A stretch of DNA of 13,382 nt. It comes from an uncultured Chitinophagaceae bacterium (GTDB taxonomy: Bacteria > Bacteroidota > Bacteroidia > Chitinophagales > Chitinophagaceae). How positions within the stretch are numbered: position 1 is the stretch's first letter; the number at the start of each line of letters is the position of its first letter. Shown one piece after another: positions 1-6,859 of the stretch. The notes below the pieces were generated by a model. It worked only from the letters and a program-made list of their open reading frames with translations. It did not search any database and was not told the DNA's origin. Position numbers and translations under genes: made by a program. The stretch spans positions 1 through 13,382 of the forward strand of contig CAKSVK010000098.1 of assembly GCA_934502905.1 (NCBI GenBank), in the 5' to 3' direction.

Positions 1-98
1 CGTAAATCGTCTAGCTCTGTAAATTCCCGTCTTAACATCCCGCTAAATTAATCACATTTTGTGTCCACACGATAGGCTCTGAGGCGGGATACATACTG

Positions 99-443
99 TC
101 ATTGACCGGATTTCATTTTTGCTTTCCATTCTGTAAACCACTCTTTCAAAAACTGTTGTTGCAGTGCCGCAAACGCGGCTCCCTGCTTTTCGTATTGCTG
201 CCACCGCAGCCAGTCCAGCCCGTCAAACATGTTTTCTATATCTTCCCATTCATAACGGTGCATACCGTAACCCACCCGTTTAAAATACGCTACAGCCATA
301 CGCCTCTCATCGCTGCCGCCGCTGTTGACAGAAAGGCTTACATCGTTGATAAAGCCCTGCAGGATCTCCCCGGGTGTAGTGTCCAGAAGATCACAAAGCA
401 GTTGTAATTGGTCGGGGATTTCAAATGTGATTGTTTGTTTCAT
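99..443 (-). CDS. Hypothetical protein, 114 aa
   Basis: I do not recognise this protein. The reading frame is open back to 557, but the first 38 residues of that longer frame are low-complexity translation of a GC-rich leader. The start at 443 gives a well-formed protein beginning MKQTITFEIPDQ. The same leader motif (TAAAATTTTACRAG directly before ATG) precedes the start of the neighbouring gene at 714, which supports this choice. The first half looks like a short helical segment after a beta strand (TFEIPDQLQLLCDLL). The second half is rich in Trp, Tyr and acidic residues (MHRYEWEDIENMFDGLDWLRWQQYE splits into two short runs) and ends in a basic helix. No membrane segment or signal peptide is visible. 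It lies 85 bp downstream of the 61-aa gene and is probably cotranscribed with it. Such small genes are common next to Bacteroidota integrases; function unknown. Confidence 0.6.
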   Translation of the reverse strand: MKQTITFEIPDQLQLLCDLLDTTPGEILQGFINDVSLSVNSGGSDERRMAVAYFKRVGYGMHRYEWEDIENMFDGLDWLRWQQYEKQGAAFAALQQQFLKEWFTEWKAKMKSGQ

Positions 444-528
444 CTCGTAAAATTTTAGTGGGTGATCAACCTGCCCGCCGGGGCAAAAAGACAAAGCCAA
501 AAGCAAGCCCGGCAAGGCAGCGCCGGGA

Positions 529-714
529 TTATTCCCCGGCTTGTTTTGCCTGCTCAAAATTCAGTAACGCTTCCATCAGGCTGTTGCCGCTTGCTATAAC
601 CTGGTCGCCGTAATCTTCTAAAAAATTCGCTTCGTCAGCCTCATTGACTTTGATGATAGAGTAATCTGTCACGGTTGATGGCTCATTGATCGGGTAAGTG
701 ATGTAATACTTCAT
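529..714 (-). CDS. Hypothetical protein, 61 aa
   Basis: This small acidic protein is unrecognised. It starts MKYYITYPINEPSTV and ends EQAKQAGE, with a predicted beta-rich first half and a helical second half (SLMEALLNFEQAKQ). The start is supported by the leader TTTAAAATTTTACAAG immediately before ATG, nearly identical to the leader of the 114-aa gene at 443. That match suggests the two genes share expression signals or arose from a duplicated cassette. A small inverted repeat (GCCGGG / CCCGGC, about 522-540) overlaps the stop codon. No catalytic motif is visible. The codon pattern and compact length suggest a genuine small accessory protein of a mobile element, but no function can be given. 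Confidence 0.55.
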   Translation of the reverse strand: MKYYITYPINEPSTVTDYSIIKVNEADEANFLEDYGDQVIASGNSLMEALLNFEQAKQAGE

Positions 715-1088
715 CTTGTAAAATTTTAAAGTGATAAAAAATAAAATGCTTACAAAAAATGCTTAGCGACCAGCCATTAGCGGCATGAGCAAAAGCCAAA
801 AGCAGAGCCAAAAAAAAGCCATAGCACTGCAGATCCAAACACTTCCAAAAGCTGGTGGAGGCTATCAGGCTGAGCATATAGGCGCAGCTTTTTTTGGTGC
901 CTTTTGGCAGCCCCGCCGCATGGGTTTTGCGGCGCAGGTTGTGCGTTGGCATGCCGCAATATCTTTGCTAAAGCATTTTTATTCAGGAGCCTGTTTTCTT
1001 TTCTGCTGATCTGCGGAAGCTGTGTTAACAGCGATCGTGGCTATGATCCATAGTTGATGGATGTACTGCAGTCAGCGCCGCAGGCCTT

Positions 1089-1108
1089 GCCCGTCCGGTC
1101 AGGCGGGC
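1089..1108. repeat. GC-rich hairpin
   Basis: Arms GCCCGTC (1089-1095) and GGCGGGC (1102-1108) pair over 7 bp with one G-T wobble and a 6-nt loop. No T-run follows on either strand, so it is not a standard intrinsic terminator. It lies in the gene-poor interval. Confidence 0.45.
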
Positions 1109-1410
1109 ATCGCCACCGACCGCCATACCGCCGGCTGCGCCCCGCAGAGATGGCACGAAGTACCCTGCGGGGCAGAGACCCCTGGTACCTTGTTAAAAAG
1201 CCGGAGCGCAAGCGGAGGCAACTACTATGAAGGCAGCCCGGCGGTGGCAGGTGGCGGTCAATGGTGGAAGCCGCCTGGATGTAGTGCGGCTATCGCAGCA
1301 TGGATCCTGTGCGTTAGCATAGCGGCACTACATACAGAGAAGCGGCTGGAGTGCGGCGACCGACCGCAGCCAAAAACCATGACAGCCTGCGAAGCACCCG
1401 TAGGGCTTCC

Positions 1411-1465
1411 CGGCTTCCCGCCTGCCTTATTATTTTCAATTGAGTGATTTCAAGGCGGGAGGCCG
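1411..1465. repeat. 13-bp inverted repeat with AT-rich loop
   Basis: CGGCTTCCCGCCT (1411-1423) and AGGCGGGAGGCCG (1453-1465) are complementary over 13 bp with a single position that becomes G-U in RNA. The 29-nt loop is AT-rich, in contrast to the GC-rich arms. It could be a structural or recombination site, or a remnant of the GC-rich palindromic repeat family seen elsewhere in the window. Confidence 0.5.
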
Positions 1466-1688
1466 GGATGGGCTGGCGTGTGTTTTTGATGGCAAGGAAG
1501 GAAGACCGCACACCTTTGTTACTGCCTGGCTCTGCACTGTCGCCTAATGGTTCATTCTATCGCCAGGCTCTGTACTGCTGTCCGGGAGAAGCGCTGGCGT
1601 TGTGTGGTGGCTCTCATTGCAACGGATGCAGCTTGTCTATCGCTGTTTTACTCACTTATTTTTATTTTTTTAATGGTGTTCGTGAATA

Positions 1689-1727
1689 GGCTATTGTTAT
1701 TGTAGTGGATGTAGACGGTCAATAGCC
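1689..1727. repeat. 8-bp inverted repeat across the recombinase stop codon
   Basis: GGCTATTG (1689-1696) and CAATAGCC (1720-1727) are perfect complements that straddle the end of the distal recombinase gene (stop at 1697-1699). It could fold in the 3' end of the recombinase transcript. It has no T-run and the loop is 23 nt, so a terminator role is weak; an attachment-site arm is equally possible. Confidence 0.4.
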
Positions 1728-2572
1728 AATTTCAGTTCTTCCAGTTCCGTTTGTTTATAAGCTTCCGTACTGCCGGCTCTTCGGTGTCCTGCAAACGTCT
1801 GTACTATACGGATATCATTATTTTCTTTGAGTAAATGAGCAATTACGCTTTGCCGGATCTTTAAAGGCAGCAGCTTGTTTTGCTTGTCTTTACCGGCATT
1901 GAGGATCCGGTTAATGCTCACCGGCTGCAGTGGCAGCCCTTTGCCACTCAATAAAAAATATTCCTGCCGCCTGCCGGGCTTTTGCTTATTGCGGTATATC
2001 TTGTATTCATCTTTCAGGTAATGGTAAAATAATAAAACCTGGTTGGGTTTCAGGTGGAGTGTCCTGCCTTTGTTCTTTGCATTGCCTTTGATCTGTATCG
2101 TTCCTTTTTCAAGATTGATATCGCTCACTTTGATTTGCGTAATTTCCAGTACTAACAATGCCTGATACACTAAAAGACTGACTATTATTTTATCCCTGGT
2201 CTGGTGTGTTTCATTTTTACTTTTCCATTCTTCCAAAAGCTGCTCCAGCCTTTCTTTAGCATACAATGCTTCCACTTGTATAGCTCTGTTGATGGGGTCT
2301 TTGAGGTATAAGAACTTACAGGGATGATCGTTGCGCTTGCCGGATTTGATCAGGTAGTTGTAGTAAATTTTGATAGCAAACAGGTTATTGCGTAACGATT
2401 TCGGGTGCAACTTTTGTTCCCTTAATAAGCCAATGTAATCCAGGATATCCGTGTAGCGGGCTGCTTCGGATTTGTCGCCCATTGCCAATAAAAAACGGTT
2501 GATCATATTATGATAACCGTTGATCGCTGTAGCGCTGTACTGTTTTTGCAGATAGGCTTTAAGTGTCATCAT
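1697..2572 (-). CDS. Tyrosine recombinase-like protein with degenerate active site
   Basis: A 291-aa member of the phage integrase/Xer family. The N-terminal SAM-like core-binding region covers roughly residues 1-95 and the catalytic fold roughly 105-291. Two of the six catalytic positions are lost. The box I arginine (normally GLRVSE) is Leu140 in ALLVLE, and the first box II histidine (normally HxLRH) is Leu237 in LKIRQS. Arg240, His263 in the GH motif and Tyr272 remain, and a hairpin lysine is plausible around 165-168. It overlaps the upstream intact recombinase by 14 bp, so the two are translationally coupled and probably act together. By analogy with other paired recombinases, it may bind DNA or structure the synapse while the partner cleaves. 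It may instead be a decaying enzyme, though the full-length open frame argues against simple decay. Confidence 0.85.
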   Translation of the reverse strand: MMTLKAYLQKQYSATAINGYHNMINRFLLAMGDKSEAARYTDILDYIGLLREQKLHPKSLRNNLFAIKIYYNYLIKSGKRNDHPCKFLYLKDPINRAIQVEALYAKERLEQLLEEWKSKNETHQTRDKIIVSLLVYQALLVLEITQIKVSDINLEKGTIQIKGNAKNKGRTLHLKPNQVLLFYHYLKDEYKIYRNKQKPGRRQEYFLLSGKGLPLQPVSINRILNAGKDKQNKLLPLKIRQSVIAHLLKENNDIRIVQTFAGHRRAGSTEAYKQTELEELKLAIDRLHPLQ

Positions 2573-3533
2573 ATATCATTTTTTTGAGTTGATGTTGATC
2601 AATATGTGTATAGAGCTGGGTGGTTTCAAGTTGTGAGTGTCCTAAAAATACCCTTACATGCTCCAGGCTTACGCCCTGCTCTAAAAGATGCGTGGCGATA
2701 CTATGCCGCAGATTATGTATCGTGATTTCCTTTTCCCGGAGATCAGCCCCCTTTCCCGTTTCCCCCGAAGGGGGAAAGGCTCTTTCAATAAGCTGTTTTA
2801 AAATGGCATTATAGGTTCCTTTTTGCATCCTGCCGCCTCTGCTGTGCAGCATAAATGCCCGCTCTGCGGGTTGGTGATCCCTGCCGGTGGTCAATGCTTC
2901 TCTTTCGCTATAGTAATAGTTGGAAAGGTCTTTTACAACGCCGTTGCTTAATGGCACAACCCTTCTTTTATTGCCCTTGCCTGCGGGTACAATAATGATC
3001 TTTTCCCGCAGCCGGATATCTTCGGTGTTGCAGTTGACCATTTCACTTACTCTTAGCCCGCAGCCATACGCCAGGCTTAATATAGCCCGCTCCCGGGCAG
3101 TTTCAGTTGCCTGGTAGAGCTGCTGTATCTCCTGTGGCGTCAGGGCATCCCTGCCGGGTTCTTCCCTGGGATAAGAGAACTGTAATATAGCGGTGGGGTT
3201 GACCTGTATTTGCTGCTGCTGCAACAGCATCTCAAAAAAGTCACGCAATACCTGCATATGGCTGTACGTGGTTTTAAGGCTTAATGCGCCGCCTTTATTC
3301 TTGCCGGGTCTTGTGCTGATGTATGCATAATAACGGCTTATTTCGGAGGCTGTAACGCTGGTAATGTCTGTATTGCCCCTGCATTCCAGCCAGTGCAAAA
3401 ACTCACGCAGGTAACCGCGTCTTGCCTGGCAGGTCTGTGGCACATAGCCCAGCTTTTGCTGATGCTGGTAAAAATGTACAGATAGCTGCCGGTAGGGTGC
3501 ATGCATCACTGTAATGCTTGACGGTCTGCCCAT
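2559..3533 (-). CDS. Tyrosine recombinase, XerC/XerD-like, complete active site
   Basis: A 324-aa site-specific recombinase. The N-terminal core-binding domain covers residues about 10-115 and the catalytic domain about 128-320. All expected residues are present: Arg161 (GLRVSE), a hairpin lysine at GKGNKRR (186-189), His273 and Arg276 (HNLRHS), His299 (LGHS) and the nucleophile Tyr308 (QLYTH). It is somewhat longer than a typical Xer protein, in part because of an in-frame palindromic repeat. That repeat adds about 11 residues (FPPSGETGKGA, near 253-263) just before the HNLRH motif; removing it restores an ordinary ...IERADLREKEI... sequence. The gene begins 178 bp after the ATPase stop and overlaps the degenerate recombinase downstream. 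It probably integrates and excises the element containing the primase operon. Confidence 0.9.
   Translation of the reverse strand: MGRPSSITVMHAPYRQLSVHFYQHQQKLGYVPQTCQARRGYLREFLHWLECRGNTDITSVTASEISRYYAYISTRPGKNKGGALSLKTTYSHMQVLRDFFEMLLQQQQIQVNPTAILQFSYPREEPGRDALTPQEIQQLYQATETARERAILSLAYGCGLRVSEMVNCNTEDIRLREKIIIVPAGKGNKRRVVPLSNGVVKDLSNYYYSEREALTTGRDHQPAERAFMLHSRGGRMQKGTYNAILKQLIERAFPPSGETGKGADLREKEITIHNLRHSIATHLLEQGVSLEHVRVFLGHSQLETTQLYTHIDQHQLKKMIYDDT
2745..2781. repeat. Coding palindromic repeat inside the recombinase
   Basis: Inner arms TTTCCCCC (2759-2766) and GGGGGAAA (2770-2777) with a 3-nt loop, bounded by AGCC and GGCT. The length added to the gene is a multiple of three, so the frame stays open. 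It shares the pattern AGCCCCCT...CCGAAGGGGGA with repeats in the primase gene and at the start of the truncated Rhs gene. Confidence 0.7.
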
Positions 3534-3711
3534 AATGTTTAATTGATAATGTTATGACCTTTGCTGCTATGTCTTATATACACCCCTCCCGGAACGGTGA
3601 ACGCCAGGGGCGTTTTCGGCTGTAATGCCTTACTGTAAAGGGTGCTGGTGTTCGGACTGGTGTTCCGTGGCGTTCGGTGCGTAGCCGCACCGGCAGGTAT
3701 TTGGGTCGTAC
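3534..3711. promoter_or_regulatory. Structured spacer upstream of the recombinases
   Basis: A non-coding spacer between the ATPase stop and the recombinase start. It holds three ordered structures. The first is a hairpin AACGCC/GGCGTT (3600-3614). The second is a tandem 12-bp repeat, CTGGTGTTCGGA at 3645 and CTGGTGTTCCGT at 3657, followed by a partial third unit with GCGTTCGGTG. The third is a perfect 7-bp hairpin CGGTGCG/CGCACCG (3675-3692) with loop TAGC. The placement next to two recombinases suggests a recombination core or accessory-binding region, or a regulatory leader for the recombinase genes. Which one is inference. Confidence 0.45.
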
Positions 3712-5076
3712 CTATAGCTTTTCCAACTGGTTGTTTAAATCATCCTTTATCCTGGCTCTTACGGCTGCCATATTATCCCAGTAAGCTATTTTGTACGTGT
3801 AACCCCGGTTGGCAAAACCGCTTTGCTGCAGGTATTCCAGGGCTACCAGCTTTTGTATATAGTAATGCTGCTGGGTCTTGCTTACACCGGTTGCCGCTCT
3901 CGCTTCAAAACGGTTGAAGCTGTAATCTCTCGCTTTCTTTTCTACAAAGGATTTCAGTTGCTCAAAAAACTGTCTTAGTGAACCGTCCAGCTCATCCACT
4001 TTTAAAAGAATGCTTTCAAATAAAATATCGCAGGCGGTTTGCAGATCTTCTTTCTCGGTGATCAGCCTGCCCTGCTTATCCTGCTTCCTCTGGTACTGGT
4101 TCAGTAAGGTGATCTGCTTTACAAAGCTGTGGTACAGCTCATTTAACCGCCTGATCTTGTGGGCTTCTTCGGGCAGCCTGATCTTACCGGCATAAGGGTT
4201 GATCACTTCATAAGGTTTTAATAAGCGCATACAGTTCTGGACGAAGCTCGTCACCCGTTTATTTTCTTCTTTATTGATCAACCCTGCGCTTACTTCGTTC
4301 TGGTACCGGATTATTCTTTGGGTTTGCTCCTTACTTTCATCCACCGCGATCAAAAAACAACGGCTGATATTATCCTCATATACTTCGCCTTTGGTGGTGC
4401 ATGCCAGCGAAGCTATCGGGCCTCTTACGATCCGTTCGCCGCCACGGATGCTGCCGTTGGGGTCTTTAATACTGGTGGATGTGATCAGTATCTCATTGCT
4501 CTGCAGCTCTCTTACCGCCAACTGTGCATCTTCTTTCAGCCCGTCCAGATCTTCAAAGCAAAGCAGCCTGTTCACAAAAAAATATTCATCCTGGTTGTAA
4601 AAGCTGTTGTCCGTTACCCGGGTATATCGCTTCACATCTTCATCGGGCATCAGGTGGCTGATCACTTTTAACAGCCGGGTCTTACCGCTTCCTGAACTGC
4701 CCTGTATAAGCACATGGAGCGTTTCGCTCATTTTATAGGAGCTTGCTATGATAAACAGCAAAATCCGGTTGGTTTCTTCACCGATGATACCGGCTTTGCC
4801 GATCAGCGCGTTGATGCGTTTGATCAGGTCTTTTTCTTTTAAAAATTCAATGCACCGGGTGGCAGTTGCCGGCAGCACCTGTATTTTGCTTTCCTGCCTG
4901 CCTTTTGCCTTGTACTGCTGCTTATCCCTGTACTGCTCCAAAAGGCTTGTAAGCTGCATCAGGTCGGCTTCTATACGGTCTTTGCTTAGCCCCAGCTTTT
5001 CAGCAATGGTTTTGCAGCTTGCTTCTACCTGCTTGTACTCGTACAGGTCTAACTTTAAAGTGATCGTGTTACTCAT
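3712..5076 (-). CDS. P-loop ATPase, helicase-like, of a mobile-element replication module
   Basis: A 454-aa protein with an N-terminal helical segment (about 1-60) and an AAA+/RecA-like ATPase core (about 95-260). Walker A is GSSGSGKT (126-133) and the hydrophobic Walker B strand is LLCFED (171-176). A likely arginine finger or sensor is Arg239 in DNISRCF. The C-terminal region (about 360-454) includes a probable winged-helix segment (SFNRFEARAATGVSKTQQHYY is followed by KLVALEYL). Its start overlaps the primase stop by 4 bp (ATGA), so synthesis is coupled. The pairing with a CHC2/TOPRIM primase suggests a helicase or DNA-remodelling partner in replicating the element. The substrate is inferred from context, not shown by a helicase-specific motif. 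Confidence 0.75.
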   Translation of the reverse strand: MSNTITLKLDLYEYKQVEASCKTIAEKLGLSKDRIEADLMQLTSLLEQYRDKQQYKAKGRQESKIQVLPATATRCIEFLKEKDLIKRINALIGKAGIIGEETNRILLFIIASSYKMSETLHVLIQGSSGSGKTRLLKVISHLMPDEDVKRYTRVTDNSFYNQDEYFFVNRLLCFEDLDGLKEDAQLAVRELQSNEILITSTSIKDPNGSIRGGERIVRGPIASLACTTKGEVYEDNISRCFLIAVDESKEQTQRIIRYQNEVSAGLINKEENKRVTSFVQNCMRLLKPYEVINPYAGKIRLPEEAHKIRRLNELYHSFVKQITLLNQYQRKQDKQGRLITEKEDLQTACDILFESILLKVDELDGSLRQFFEQLKSFVEKKARDYSFNRFEARAATGVSKTQQHYYIQKLVALEYLQQSGFANRGYTYKIAYWDNMAAVRARIKDDLNNQLEKL

Positions 5077-6512
5077 TGCACAATGATTTGCAGCGTGATC
5101 TTTAAGCTGTCCAACTGGTCGGTTCTAAAGCCTTTGATACTATACAAAGCTTCACCGCCCCGGTATTGTAAATTGTAAGGGTTATTACTGTCTAAACCGG
5201 GATGGATGGGATTGTCTGGTAATGCAGCAGGCGTGGGCATTTCAGCAGCGATAAATAATTTTGCGCCCGACTCTTCAGCTCCCTGCGGGGCTTCCGGTGA
5301 AAAAGAAAAGGTTTCACCGTTTGTCTTTGTTCCCCCTTCGGGGGCCAGGGGGCTGATAAATTCAAACTCCTTCCTGGTGTCTACCAGGTGCGTTAAAAGT
5401 TCAGGGCTATGCCCTATGAGTAAACTGTTTATATCTTCTCCCTGCGGCACTTCAACATTTGTAATCTTTACATTCGGATATGCGGCTTTCAGCATCGGCG
5501 CATATTTTGCAACGGCTTTCTCTCCGGGTTCATCACCATCCAGGAAAAAAATGATCTCCAGCCCCTCCCTAACCCTCCCCCCAGGGGAGGGAATAACCCA
5601 TTCCCTGATAGCTACCTGGTGTTCTTCGGTCAGTCCGTTGGTGCCGAACAACGCCAGCACTGCATAATTGCTTCTGATACTGTCCTGCTCCAATAGCGTT
5701 GCTGCGTCTATGATGCTTTCCGTTAGTATCAGCTTTGTTGTTGCAGGATCCGGATAACCGGGATACAAGCCCTGCCGGTCTTTTAAATAAAAATGACGTG
5801 CAGCCTGGCTCCCTCTCCCTTTGGGGGAGCCGGAGGGGGCTGTGCTTCTAAAATACAGGCTTACGATCTCGTTTTGTTCGTTGCGCAATGCAAAGCAGAT
5901 GCACCATTTGCCAAAAGGCTTGTAAGCGGCATCGCCGCTACGGGCAGTCAATCCGGCTTCTAACAGTAAGCCATACGCTACACATTGTTGTATCAGGGTC
6001 GCGTCTTTCCTCGCGCCATGATGGAACTGACCGGCATTATAGCCTACTTCCGTTTTCTTAAAGTCCAACTGGCGGCTTTGTATATACGCCTTTGCCGGTT
6101 TGCTGTTATGCACCGCATTCTTAAAATACGTGAACATATTTTGCAAAAAAGCTGAACGGCTAAGTTGGTTTTGTACTGCTATCCGGGAAGGCTCGCTTGG
6201 TTGTGGAACCTGGTGGAGGTGATTTACCTTGCCCTGGTAGTAGCCGATGATCTCCGTGCATTTCAGTAATGCATGGTGCTTGTCGGTATTCTCCTTGTGC
6301 ATCACAAAATCTATCACGTCTATGCTCCTGCCATGTGTTTTACAATTGGAAGAAAAGCAATAGCAGGTTTGTGTTTTGTAGTACACCTGCAGGCTGGGGG
6401 TCTTATCATTATGGAAGGGGCAGTGCAGCCGTAAATTTTTATCCGGCTTTAAACCGTAATGCTGCAGCACACGGGCAAGCGTAAGCTGCTGCTTAATGTC
6501 ACTGATCTCCAT
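5073..6512 (-). CDS. DNA primase with CHC2 zinc finger and TOPRIM domain
   Basis: A 479-aa DnaG-type primase, synthesising RNA primers on single-stranded DNA. The N-terminal zinc finger has C31-P-F-H34, then C50 or C52, and C57. The TOPRIM domain shows the conserved Glu265 in LTESIIDA and the acidic pair D325-G-D327 in FFLDGDEPG. It lacks the DnaG C-terminal helicase-interaction domain; the 4-bp-coupled ATPase downstream may supply that function. The start overlaps the SymE-like gene by 14 bp. Oddly, three to four Pro/Gly-rich peptides interrupt it: residues about 224-236, 306-318 and 386-420. They are translated GC-rich palindromic repeats, and one lies just before the catalytic DGD strand. 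Removing them would leave an ordinary primase of about 420 residues. It is probably a phage- or plasmid-type primase of an integrative element. Confidence 0.88.
   Translation of the reverse strand: MEISDIKQQLTLARVLQHYGLKPDKNLRLHCPFHNDKTPSLQVYYKTQTCYCFSSNCKTHGRSIDVIDFVMHKENTDKHHALLKCTEIIGYYQGKVNHLHQVPQPSEPSRIAVQNQLSRSAFLQNMFTYFKNAVHNSKPAKAYIQSRQLDFKKTEVGYNAGQFHHGARKDATLIQQCVAYGLLLEAGLTARSGDAAYKPFGKWCICFALRNEQNEIVSLYFRSTAPSGSPKGRGSQAARHFYLKDRQGLYPGYPDPATTKLILTESIIDAATLLEQDSIRSNYAVLALFGTNGLTEEHQVAIREWVIPSPGGRVREGLEIIFFLDGDEPGEKAVAKYAPMLKAAYPNVKITNVEVPQGEDINSLLIGHSPELLTHLVDTRKEFEFISPLAPEGGTKTNGETFSFSPEAPQGAEESGAKLFIAAEMPTPAALPDNPIHPGLDSNNPYNLQYRGGEALYSIKGFRTDQLDSLKITLQIIVQ
5279..5353. repeat. Compound coding palindromic repeat near the primase C-terminus
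   Basis: CCCCC (5332-5336)/GGGGG (5340-5344) with loop TTC is adjacent to a perfect 8-bp inverted repeat CGGTGAAA (5295-5302)/TTTCACCG (5312-5319). A degraded AGCTCC...GGGGCT unit lies at about 5279-5290. On the minus strand the right part reads AGCCCCCTGG...CCGAAGGGGGA, the shared family pattern. The translation (residues about 386-420) is rich in Ser, Pro, Gly and Glu. Two elements appear nested or side by side. Confidence 0.6.
5560..5591. repeat. Coding palindromic repeat beside the primase catalytic strand
   Basis: CCCTCCCC (5573-5580) and GGGGAGGG (5584-5591) form a perfect 8-bp stem with loop CCA. The full element begins AGCCCCTCCCT at 5560. It encodes VIPSPGGRVREGLE immediately before the IIFFLDGDE strand of the TOPRIM domain, keeping the frame. 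Confidence 0.65.
5807..5841. repeat. Coding palindromic repeat in the primase
   Basis: GGCTCCC (5807-5813) and GGGAGCC (5825-5831) pair perfectly; a further GGAGGGGGCT block follows to 5841. On the minus strand it begins AGCCCCCTCCGGCTCCCCC, the shared family pattern. It encodes APSGSPKGRGSQA (residues about 224-236) without breaking the frame. Confidence 0.65.
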
Positions 6513-6705
6513 GAGCAGCTTTGTTTTTGATCGTGAGGGTCTTGTTTTCTACCGTGATCTCTACCGGGTCGCCTACTTTAAAGCCGGCAGCTTCCAGCCA
6601 TACACCGCTCACGTTCAGCCAGGGTACTTCCTTACCCCGTTGCCACCCGGTTTGCAATGAACGGTATTTGCCGTGCAGCTTTATTAGTCTGGTTTTTTTC
6701 TCCAT
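6499..6705 (-). CDS. SymE-like small protein (AbrB-fold / type I toxin family)
   Basis: A 68-aa protein with the SymE signature PWLNVSGVWLEAAGF (residues 28-42) followed by GDPVEI (45-50) and a terminal beta pair. In enterobacteria SymE is an SOS-induced RNA-targeting toxin with an AbrB-like fold, repressed by an antisense RNA. In Bacteroidota, SymE-family genes often sit in mobile elements. Here it is the first gene of the primase operon, and its stop overlaps the primase start by 14 bp. A good promoter (6749-6776) lies 44 bp upstream of the ATG. I see no clear antisense RNA gene. Given its coupling to the primase, a DNA- or RNA-binding accessory or regulatory role is as likely as toxicity. 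Confidence 0.75.
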   Translation of the reverse strand: MEKKTRLIKLHGKYRSLQTGWQRGKEVPWLNVSGVWLEAAGFKVGDPVEITVENKTLTIKNKAAHGDQ

Positions 6706-6748
6706 GTTGATAAGTTTTTTAAAAATCTTTTTTTGGCACTATCGGACA

Positions 6749-6776
6749 CAAAAGTATAATATCCTGCCCTTATCAA
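6749..6776 (-). promoter_or_regulatory. Bacteroidota promoter of the symE-primase-ATPase operon
   Basis: Read on the minus strand, TACTTTTG (6756-6749) matches the -7 consensus TAnnTTTG. A TTG (6776-6774) lies 17 bp upstream, matching the -33 element position. The -7 element is about 44 bp from the ATG at 6705. Confidence 0.6.
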
Positions 6777-6798
6777 CAAGTACTATCCTATTTTATTA

Positions 6799-6825
6799 TG
6801 CACAGTAATACACTATTTTTGTGCA
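6799..6825 (+). promoter_or_regulatory. Promoter -7 element and likely operator of the XRE gene
   Basis: TATTTTTG (6814-6821) matches TAnnTTTG on the plus strand, 38 bp before the regulator's ATG. It lies within a perfect inverted repeat TGCACA (6799-6804) - 15 nt - TGTGCA (6820-6825), so a bound dimer would cover the promoter. Autorepression by the XRE protein is inferred. Three ACTAT motifs (about 6738, 6782, 6812) may be further sites. Confidence 0.5.
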
Positions 6826-6859
6826 AAAGCTGTCATATCGTACATAAAAACGTAGCAAA

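Larger units (their letters stand above)
715..1696. other. Gene-poor, GC-rich interval
   Basis: About 980 bp with no convincing gene. Open frames exist on both strands (for example 1061-1447 plus and 683-952 minus). They overlap one another, have no recognisable domains, and are rich in Cys, Trp, Pro and Arg, as expected from chance frames in GC-rich DNA. The stretch does contain structure. There are two hairpins (1089-1108, 1411-1465). A 16-bp imperfect direct repeat, GCCTGGCTCTGCACTG and GCCAGGCTCTGTACTG, occurs at 1524-1539 and 1562-1577. An AAAAGCCAAAAGC motif near 791 resembles one near 493. A short plus-strand frame at 1150-1230 (26 aa, rich in Arg and Lys) is too small to support. The interval sits outside the recombinases, so it could hold an attachment, transfer or RNA function, but nothing shows which. 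Confidence 0.5.

Noticed and set aside
37..90. Inverted repeat ATCCCGC / GCGGGAT as a terminator after the 114-aa gene
   Set aside because: Only 7 bp with a 40-nt spacer and no T-run; too weak to call.
444..557. N-terminal extension of the 114-aa gene
   Set aside because: It is translation of a GC-rich leader; the ATG at 443 has the same leader motif as the neighbouring gene.
683..959. Minus-strand open frames of 60 and 89 codons
   Set aside because: They overlap each other in different frames, one overlaps the start of the 61-aa gene, and they show no domain or credible start signal.
1061..1511. Open frames on both strands in the GC-rich interval
   Set aside because: Overlapping, Cys/Trp/Arg-rich and without motifs; consistent with few stops in GC-rich DNA.
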